A DNA stretch of 64,000 nt, taken from Asterias rubens (Eukaryota; Echinodermata; Asteroidea; Forcipulatida; Asteriidae). The stretch is taken from NCBI RefSeq assembly GCF_902459465.1, contig NC_047076.1:1240001-1304000 (forward strand), read 5' to 3'. The translations under genes were made by a program, and so were the position numbers. The notes under the pieces were generated by a model, which did not search any database, was not told the DNA's origin, and was given only the letters and a program-made list of their open reading frames with translations. Of this stretch, positions 55,700 to 64,000 are shown one piece after another (the stretch's first letter is position 1; each line of letters begins with the position of its first letter).

Positions 55700-57800
55700 A
55701 CAAACCATCAAAAGTCAACCCTAAAATATCACCTCCTCACTGCAAACTGGTGATGCAGTTCTGGGACTACATTTAGATTCCACCTCTGCATGCACGACCC
55801 AAAATATGTATGCACACCCCTGATACCACGAAATAAAATGAAACTAGAAGACAAGTTGCTCCATGCGTTAATCTAGACAGTGATGCCTAGTGCTTTATTT
55901 GGTTATTATTAATTCGTGACACGTGACCTTTGACACGAATGACGAAGTTGGACAAAAATTACTAACAAACTTAAACTAAGCATAATGTGGTAAAACCAGA
56001 CGAAAAGCTCTCTAAAAAAGCATTAATTTGTGGTCTTTTAAATTCACAAATAAATAATACCATGTGACTTAAATAACTTCTTAATAGGCAAATTATCGAC
56101 CAATCACGAAAGCCGTTACTCGTGAGAAAAGATCAGGAATGTATGACCAATGGAACGGTTCGTTTCATGAGCAGTATCTCAATATCACTGACCAATGATG
56201 ACGGCTGTTGCATGTGAGTTAATAAAATATGGAAAGCATCGACCAATCGAAGGCCGTTACTTATGAATAAACTATACCAAAAACTTCTGACCAATTTCAC
56301 ATTATTAATCTAAACAAAACAACAAGACAATTCCATCTGTTGTCTTTAAAAACATAGGATAATTTTTGATAACAAATCGATTTCAAATGTTTAAAATAAA
56401 TTTAGGTATAACATTGTTAACTTTGGTAAAATAATTAAGTTCTGGTTTGGTTCAGAGAGGGATATGAGTTTGTTATGCCGATTTATTTACAAGTAAAAAT
56501 TAAGCATATCGCCTATAGGAATACGTTTGTGGCTATAACTTATAAATTATTACAACCGATTCGGAATATTTTTAAATTGATAGTTGTTTTAGTGTTAAGA
56601 ATTATTTCTAAAACCATGGCAGTTTTATGTCACATGTTTTTTTTCCAAGTTGTTTAATCTGACGGCTTTGTTAATTAACCTATATTAAACCTGCGCATAT
56701 TATTTCAATATATAATTACATAATATTATTAATATTTCCGAGTTGTTTTCTTTTTCAATTAAACATCAAAATTAATATATCAAGATTTATCTCTCATTTA
56801 AACTTGTAACTTCAAGTCTGGAATATTAAAATAAATGGAATATTCTGACATTTCATCCGAGTACTGAGATTTGAATGGTCATTTTAAAAGAGCAGTTGCC
56901 AAAATATACAAGATATATAGTTTAGTTACTTGATCATGTAAATCATCTTGCATTTCAAAAACCTTGTAGCACAGCTAAGATTTCAATATTTGCAAAACAA
57001 TAGGCCTGTTTGAAATTTGCTTAGCATAAATAGATCTTGTTTACAGAAACTTGTTACCCACCAAATTTCAGGGGAGGAGTGGTACTCATAACTGGCTCCC
57101 AGCTTAACGTTGCTAAGCTGATATATTATCCTGCTTAGCAGCTCTGAACAACTGTGACCACATCTTCCTTTAAATAATTGTGACATACAAAAATAACTTG
57201 CACGGTTAAATTTTCACGGTTAAATTTACACCAGGCATTGATCGCACTTCTGAAACATATGAACGTACAAATTAGTCTTTTTGCAAATTTTACTTTTTCT
57301 TGAGCTTAATTTGAACTCGAGGTTTTATGTAACAATCAGAAGAAATTTAGTTGTTATTCATGATTAAGTGAGGTTTATTCAAAGTTGTCACCATGGAAAT
57401 GCAAGACTTAAGAGCAGTAAAAACTCTCTGCTCAGATCCTCCAAGATTTTGAGGACTGAAACAAGATATTTCCGTCATCATATTATTTCACAATTTTACA
57501 TACAACTTTAATTGCACGATATTTAATATAGCCACACATACTATGGACATTCATCTACTAATTCATAACTCTACAGAATCATGATTCATTTTATACATGT
57601 CATAAATCTATGTATATTTTACACGTAGTATATATATATGTGATACTACTGCGATTTAACTGTCCCTTTTCCAACCACCATCATTTCGTTAGTAACTTTA
57701 CAACATTTTGTCTAATTACAGTTTTAATTGCAATGTTTTTGCTGAGGCAGTACATTCATTAATCATTAACAAGTTACATCGCTTTAGTTAACTGCAGTTA
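55700..57800. other. AT-rich spacer
   Basis: Strongly AT-rich. A motif around GACCAAT followed by CGTTACT and ATGA recurs several times between 56095 and 56300 (caatcacgaaagccgttactcgtgag; caatcgaaggccgttacttatga). No gene recognised. Confidence 0.5.
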
Positions 57801-57809
57801 CTCCTAACA

Positions 57810-57990
57810 GGGTCCTACTTCATAGAGCTGCTTAAGCGCAAGAAGTAACTAAGCACAAATATTGCTCTTGAGATCTAGGTTACTAGCCAAAATACCAATC
57901 GACGTGTATGGTCTGTGACTGGTTTCCTGAGCTTAGCAGAAAGCTATTAAGTACAATTGATGGCTTAAGCAGCTCTATGAAATTAGACCC
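57810..57990. mobile_element. MITE, family D (GCTTAAGC ends)
   Basis: GGGTCCTACTTCATAGAGCT plus GCTTAAGC at the left pairs with GCTTAAGCAGCTCTATGAAA plus TTAGACCC at the right. The interior has CTAGCCAAAATACCA and CTTAGCAGAAAGC; related text is seen at 58790-58990 and 20380-20520. Confidence 0.82.
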
Positions 57991-58789
57991 AAGTCTCAAA
58001 GAAATGTGGAATATATAAAGTGGGTTGGACAAAGTATATCTTGACGCCATTTTGATTTGGTTCCTTATGACCAAGGTTATGAAGTTAATCCTATTGACCC
58101 AATTCACCCGACGTCATCATCAGAATAATCTTGGATGAGCCATTTTGGTGGTCAATGTCATTGTGTGTTATTCAGAGAAGTGCACATTTTAGGCGACGCG
58201 GCATTTACACGTAAAGCTGTTGACCACCAACATGGTGAGCGTGCAAGGGGTGAGCGTGCAAGGGGTCAATAAAGGAAATCAGTCCTGTACACCCCAAGCC
58301 TCACTTTGAGTCTCATGTACTTGTGTGAAGGGAAGCTAACATGGCTACAGTAAAACAACCCATTTGAAGCATTAATGAATAACAACTAGCTCCAGTTTCC
58401 ATAGCTTTATTGTGAGTTTAAATTGAAGTAAAGAGATTGTGTTCAAATTTCATTACATGATATTCTTTAAATGATAAGCAATTTAACAAAAATAAATCTG
58501 ATACGAAATTAGGTTGTGTTTAAGTTGGAGTTCAAATTTAACCTCAAAATCTTTCTCAATTCCCAACTTAATTGTACTGCCAAAATGACCTGAATTGGAC
58601 TTTATTCTCTGCTTCCGTCCACTATAGCTGATGGTGTGCTGGAGGTACTGGTAATATCATAAGACTAATTAGAGCATGTGTAATAACCTGTAATATACGG
58701 TGAAACTGTGGGTTCGAAGACAGGATGGGGAGGGATGGCAGGAAGGGCCAGTTTGCCCTCATCCATCATCACCTAGTTTCACATCAGAA

Positions 58790-58990
58790 AAGAAATTTGC
58801 TTAGCATAGAAACAACTTGCTTAGCAGAGATAGGTTAACCCCTGCTTAGCATAGAAACAATCTTGCTTGGCAGAAACAGGTTACCAGCCAAAATACCATG
58901 TAATGTATACTGATTGTGATGGTTCCCTACTAATATATAAATTAGCAGACATATTTGCTAAGCACCATTTTCTGCTAAGCGGTTTTTGAA
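58790..58990. repeat. Family D-related repeat with GCTTAGCA motifs
   Basis: TTGCTTAGCATAGAAACAA occurs twice with small changes, then ACCAGCCAAAATACCATGTA and TTTCTGCTAAGCGGTTTTTG. It resembles the interior of the MITE at 57810-57990. Confidence 0.6.
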
Positions 58991-59919
58991 AATCAGGTCT
59001 TGGAGGAATGTGACTTAAAATACCCCTTCTCTACCCTTGCTCCTCCCCCTCCTCTACCCTTGCCCCTCCCCTCCAACCTCACCCCTTCCCTATATGTATT
59101 CTATACCATTGTGTCGTTTGAGTTTGAAGAATCTCGTATAGTGATTATTCTTAGATAGGGTCGAGCAAAACAATCTTGACATGACATGAATTACCATAAA
59201 CTGGAGGTCTTGGAATGTCTTAAGATATTTCCCAGTTGGAAAATCTCTGGGAGTTTAGGTTCATGTGATATTTCACTTCTTAATTAATAATCTAAGAAAA
59301 ACAATGCGTATCTCTTTAAGAAAACTAAAATAAACCTTAAAATGTAAACGCGGTCCGCTCACTTTGTGTGCAGATGTTAAAATAAAATGAGATATATGAG
59401 TTAGCATTGATGTGACTTTTTGTACATTCATGAACATTGTCATGATACCAACTTTTCAGCACATTGTTTGGTTTTTAACTGTCACCTTAACATATTGCAC
59501 TTTGAGTCAGTTGAAATTGACAAAAGAAAATCCCCCAAATAATGGTCTTCTTTCTTTGAGAAAGTTTTACAAAAAGAACAATTGTGAACTTTAAATATTG
59601 AATACTGACCCCTTCTAATTGCCAAATTAACTAGTCATTATAACCTGAAAAGTTCAAATTAAACAACGGAATATACACAATGGCTTTCATAAAAGGGCAG
59701 TTTTACAATCTAGACAATTTTTGGTTGACTTATTGTTGACTTCTGGTTATATTCCCTTTGGAAGAATATTTGACAGTGGCATGATTTGTCTTGAGATGTC
59801 TTCCTTATAACATTTCTTTCTTTTCTTCCATTTACAAACGATGATTTTATCCCTCAAGATGATCTTATCTTTAACGGTGGTTGTAACTTTTCTTGGGAGA
59901 CGGGATTTCAGAGCGAGGC

Positions 59920-59991
59920 TCACTGTGGTAGAGCTTTCAAGATTGCGTTGACTTCCTCCGCTAGGGCCGTCAGGGCAAACTCAAACTGCTC
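59920..59991 (-). CDS. PTPRN: PTPRN terminal coding exon
   Basis: Acceptor TGTCCCCAACAG. 23 residues, [23 protein letters not shown], then TGA at 59922-59920, the same end as in vertebrate PTPRN and PTPRN2. Confidence 0.96.
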   Translation of the reverse strand, partial: EQFEFALTALAEEVNAILKALPQ

Positions 59992-61689
59992 CTGTTGGGG
60001 ACAAAGACAAAAAGAGATGCTTACAATGCTAATTTTGAGTAGTCTGAAAAGACTCAGTAGTTAACGACTGAACGTTCGATCAGTATGCTCTGATCGTCTT
60101 CAGGAGACAGTTTATGTAACAGATGTTATTTTTGCATCAGAATAAAGAAACAAATTTTGTTTACCGTTAAGCCGAGAAAACAGTGCTTACATCGGTGTTA
60201 GGGTAAAAAAACAAATTAAATCTAAGGTAGAAGTTTGTCCACAACTTCACAGTTATTTGGGACAATATCAAAGTTATTCTTATGAAAGGATCAAAAACTA
60301 ATTTTGGGTGAACAAAGTAACATTGACTGCCACATGACCTGAACCAATGACCTTAAAATTAACGTGCCTAATATTAGTGGTCTCCCTATCAAATCTAAAT
60401 AAGTTAATTGTTACGAAAATCAAAATTATTTATTTGTGACATTACAGGCAGTTTGTTCCAATGACTTGGAGAGCATTTTTAAAGATTTATTGTAACTATC
60501 AAAGCTGCAGTGTTTGACTCATAAATTCGACCTACAAAATACATTTCCAATACAACTGAATGAAGAGACTACAAGTATGTTTATAACATTGTTCAATTCC
60601 CCTCCTAAAGAAAATTATTCAACCAAACTAAATGTCGACGACCAACAAATCAAGAACTAATAAATACAAATTAATATATTCATTTAAAAGAGCTTTCATT
60701 TGACAATAAATCCTACGCAGTAAAATAAACATATTGGACAAAAAAAACTCATATTGGACAAAAAAAACTCATATTGGACCAAAAAAAACCTACAGATCAT
60801 AGTCCATAAAAATCAAACTCAACTGGAAAATAAATAAATGACTAAACCTTCCAGTCGTTGGGAAATTCCCATGAGGCAATCAAATATCCGTTCCTTTTAA
60901 AGCCATCTTATCTCTAACTTTAATTTCCTTTACAAAATGTCATTTCCATTTGGCGTGGGACGGATAAGACTTTTAAGATGGTGGGGGGGGGGGGGGGGGG
61001 GGGGTAAAGTTAGAATCACTTCAAGCCAACACCTGAGAACATCAAAGGGCCGTGATTGTCAATTTCAAACGGACAGTAAATTAATCAAGAGGGTATTCCT
61101 CCAACTCCGCTTCCTGTACAGAGTTCAGAGAATTCTTTGCACTTTCAGAGAGCTATTTATAGACGATGTGAACTGTGACATCACATGTTTACAAAAAGAG
61201 CCACCAAGCCTGGACTTCCTGTAGGCATGATTTGTACCCAGCTCAATGGAAGAAAACATAAAATCTTATATTTGATGGAGATTGCACTGTCTAATACTTA
61301 TCAACTATTGATATGATGAAAGGGGGCACATCTCAAAACTTGTCCAACTTTTACTTTCACAACTCTTGGTTTTATGTGGAAATTATGACACAAAATGTCA
61401 ACTTTCCCATAGGACCAGTGTAGTATCTTGCCTGCCAGAATACTCAAAGAATGTACAAGATCACACTTATGTAAACAAAGGTCACATGGTCTATACATTT
61501 GCAAGATACATTCTTCAAGATACGACCTTATTGCTTTGATGTTACTGTACCTTCATTTTGACGGCTCCTGGTCGCTGGTCTCGTATGTGCTCTAGAGTGG
61601 CCGCAATGTCAATCTCCTTGGCCCCCTTCGTCATCCTAGTCAAGACCATATCAACCAAGATGTAGGTCCCAGTGCGACCTACTCCATCA
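59920..61689 (-). CDS. PTPRN: PTPRN/PTPRN2 (IA-2) receptor-type tyrosine phosphatase-like protein, last two coding exons
   Basis: Exon 61689-61551 reads [20 protein letters not shown] then [26 protein letters not shown]. Exon 59991-59920 reads [23 protein letters not shown]-stop. This is the C-terminus of the catalytic-fold domain of IA-2/phogrin, membrane proteins of dense-core secretory vesicles that act in neuroendocrine secretion and, in vertebrates, are pseudophosphatases. The P-loop reads CSDGVGRTG, the C and first S bases coming from the preceding exon outside the window. The Asp replaces the Ala of active phosphatases and is the family hallmark. The terminal residues are nearly identical to human PTPRN. 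Both introns have canonical borders (CTGCAG|T; AAG|GTACAG; CCAACAG|GAG). The luminal, membrane and WPD-loop parts lie right of the window. Confidence 0.95.
60036..60110 (+). mobile_element. Family F fragment
   Basis: GAGTAGTCTGAAAAGACTCA then CGATCAGTATGCTCTGATCG and CTTCAGGAG, the middle segment of family F. Last intron of PTPRN. Confidence 0.55.
60733..60792. repeat. 20-bp tandem repeat, three copies
   Basis: CATATTGGACAAAAAAAACT repeated three times with one change in the last copy. Intronic in PTPRN. Confidence 0.9.
61551..61689 (-). CDS. PTPRN: PTPRN penultimate exon (P-loop and following helices)
   Basis: Acceptor TTTCTCCTGCAG; the first base completes a Ser codon (AG|T). Ends ATGAAG|GTACAG in phase 0. 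Contains the D of the P-loop, the Arg of GRTG and the conserved [14 protein letters not shown] block. Confidence 0.95.
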
Positions 61690-61849
61690 CTGCAGGAGAA
61701 ACAAAGAAGACAAAACAGAAATTAATATCGGGGTCAGAGATGGAGTTCTCCTTGTTTAAATTCAGATTGATAAATTTTTTGAAATCGTTGCGGTACCAGC
61801 TGCTAAGGATTCAAACTGCCTCGGATTGGAACGGGTTAGTTAGCCATCG

Positions 61850-62045
61850 GGCTAGTTCAGTGGTCTAGTGGTAAGACATCTGCTCTAGAAATGCGAAGGT
61901 AGTGGGCTTACATCCCACCCAAGTGACTTGCCTGTGGCTATTTTTTCACAGAACTCTGGAGAGTAGTGGGCTTAAATCCCATCTCAGTGATTTGCTTGAG
62001 GCTATTTATTCACACAGTGCTTAATACACATCTGTGTAATGGTAA
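61850..62045 (+). mobile_element. tRNA-derived SINE, family S1
   Basis: Head AGTGGTCTAGTGGTAAGACA and TCTGCTCTAGAAATGCGAAG, B-box region GGGCTTACATCCCACCC, body TTTTTTCACAGAACTCTGGA. The segment from AGTAGTGGGCTTA to the CACAG stretch is duplicated, and the element ends AATACACATCTGTGTAATGG. Upstream of PTPRN's penultimate exon, in an intron. Confidence 0.78.
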
Positions 62046-62281
62046 CAACAAGTTATATTCTTTATCCTGATACAAAACTAACATCTATTAAAAAGTCTAT
62101 GGTCTTTTTTAGCCCAGTTGAATGTGGACTATTTATGTGGCTGTTGCTGTTAGTTTTTTGTGGTTTGAAACATACATCCACCATTTCCCCAAACTTAGAA
62201 TCAGGCCAACTACATAATTTCCTAAAAGCAGCGTCAACTTTTTACTATCACAGTTTGCTGCGTCATGTTCTATACAAGAAT

Positions 62282-62520
62282 ACCAAGATCTGAAACAAGT
62301 CCCCCTCGAGGAGAATATTCCACTCTCTTGGCCTAGGAAGTTCCAACCCAAAGAGTGAATACTCCTTACCGCCCCCGCCCCCCCCCCCCCCCCCTCTATA
62401 CATGAAGCCACATCCACAGAACCAAGATCTTAAACAACTGCCCCTCAAGGAGAACATTCCACACTCTTGGCCTAGAAAATTCCAACACAAAGAGTGAATA
62501 CTCCTCCCCCTCCCCCTGCA
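62282..62520. repeat. 139-bp tandem duplication with poly-C tract
   Basis: ACCAAGATCTGAAACAAGTC at 62282 recurs as ACCAAGATCTTAAACAACTG at 62421, followed in both by AGGAGAA(T/C)ATTCCAC and AGAGTGAATACTCCT. The first copy carries a C run of about 18. Confidence 0.85.
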
Positions 62521-62524
62521 GCCA

Positions 62525-64000
62525 AACCCTCAAGCCTAGCTAGAGAAAGTTTTAGCAGAATGCTGTGTCATCCACACAGCAAACCCTACATTATAAATCA
62601 ACGATCCCAGAATAAGTTTATCCAATCCCAAAATGAGTTTATCAGAGAGAACTGACTTCCCTTTTGGCAAAATTAGAACAAAAGTTTCCCAAGATGGAGA
62701 TGTGTCTTAAAGGATGTTGTCATATGTTACAACTAGAGTCCTGATAAAACAATTGTCTTGTGTGATTAATCATGGATGTACATTCTGACATGTGTATCTT
62801 GATTGTGTAAGTGGGGCTTAACCCTTAGTAGTATTATCAGTATTGTCTGTAAGTAAGTTGATTGATTGGTGGAAATGTACAACTGCTAACAAAAGGCTAT
62901 TTGGGTTCATTCACAGCGTGATATCAAATGCTATAATCCTTTGAATGATATGGAAAGATTAGTCGGAGAGAAGGTCCATTGTTTTTTCGAGATGTATTCA
63001 CTATAAAGCAGGAATTAAATGAAGGCCACAGAGTCAATGGCCCTGTTGCCCAGGTCTTGGCCTTGGTGCCCCTTCTAAAATGTTCTATGTTCTTTAAGAT
63101 TGTCCAATTGAAGGGCCTTTTGCAAAATGAAAAAGGCTATGCCCTCTCAGATAAAATTCAAGGACCGATAAAAAAAACTCAGACATTGGAGCTCTTCTCT
63201 GAAATAAACTGCCCGATTCTATCCAGAACATTGTTTCTCTGGAAACTTCCAAAACAGAACTGACAACACCGCTCTTTACACAAGCACACTGTGTCTAAGT
63301 ATAACTTGATACTTTTTATGGTGGAAGTTAACTCAGATTGAGGTTTGCAGTAGCACCATGTGTAAAACTCTTCTGAGTTAAAACCTTCAGAAGCCCAAAA
63401 CGATGGCATTTTTATGGAAGGTGTGTGAGGGGGAGGGGACACCTTAAAAACCCTTATAACAAAAATTAGCAAATCTCACCAGAGTTTTCTCCCCAACATT
63501 CAACCCCTACACATAACAAAACTTCCTTAAAACCGAAACTGCTCTCTCCATTTCGGGAGCAACGACAAAAAACTAAATCATTGTCGTCGTCGCTGCTAAT
63601 TGGTCTAAATTTTTAATGACGGGGCTGACTGAATCACAACTTTCTGCAGCTCGGAAATGACTCATGTAATTATACAGTTGAAAACCCAGCAGGTCTGATC
63701 CTGCTTTCTCAAACCCCTTTACTGGAACTCATTAGTGCGAGCTAACTGATATTAACAACAGGTGACGTTTTACAAATGAGGACGTTTATTTTCAAGCCGA
63801 TGATCTTGAGAAAATCCTGCAGATGATTTGTAGCTTTTCTCGAGGGGCAACGACATCCTATTTTTGTAGAAATATAAAGTATTATGTTTACTAAGGCTTT
63901 AGGCTACCTTTAGACTTGCAAAATTTGATTAGCAATATGCTGCTTTGTTTTTTCAATTGGCTGTTATGAAAAGATATGACAATAATGAGATTGAGTACGT
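62525..64000. other. Intronic sequence of PTPRN (presumed)
   Basis: No further PTPRN exon is recognisable; the exon ending in HC plus AG must lie beyond the window. A family F scrap (GAGGTTTGCAGTAGCACCAT) is at 63340-63375. Confidence 0.5.

Overview
The window looks like nuclear DNA of a deuterostome animal, most likely an echinoderm and probably a sea star. Genes are split by small introns with canonical GT/AG borders. Two proteins (nostrin and the IA-2/PTPRN pseudophosphatase) resemble vertebrate orthologues closely. Introns and spacers are AT-rich and packed with short terminal-inverted-repeat elements (MITEs), tRNA-derived SINEs and tandem arrays. The echinoderm assignment is inference from gene content and repeat style; I could run no database search.

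Layout. (1) 240-4394, plus strand: last six exons of a highly charged coiled-coil protein whose 5' part lies left of the window. (2) 4.4-13.1 kb: intergenic, dominated by a 20-bp array (about 5.24-5.69 kb) and a 2.8-kb array of 48-bp units built on a perfect 24-bp palindrome (6.36-9.14 kb). (3) 13529-27769, minus strand: a complete 15-exon nostrin gene (F-BAR plus SH3), reconstructed exon by exon to 506 codons, the length I recall for human NOSTRIN. Its 3' UTR carries a minisatellite that repeats the last codons of the SH3 domain. (4) 28627-28700, minus: a tRNA-Asn(GTT) gene. (5) 32688-35120, minus: an LRR-Ig transmembrane receptor of 810 residues with the whole coding region in one exon and a spliced 5' UTR. 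(6) 35.2-59.9 kb: about 24 kb without a recognisable coding exon, containing MITEs, SINEs, a G-rich minisatellite and one weak promoter/first-exon candidate. (7) 59920-61689, minus: the last two coding exons of a PTPRN/PTPRN2 (IA-2) orthologue; the rest lies right of the window.

The genes are independent animal loci and do not form an operon or an obvious pathway. Nostrin (membrane curvature and trafficking), the LRR-Ig receptor (cell surface) and PTPRN (dense-core vesicle membrane) all act at membranes, but nothing in the sequence links them. I found no clear new defence or mobile system. The most unusual structures are the palindromic satellite, the coding-tail minisatellite of nostrin, a degenerate tandem exon copy in the coiled-coil gene, and two hAT-like elements with intact target-site duplications, one of them nested in another repeat.
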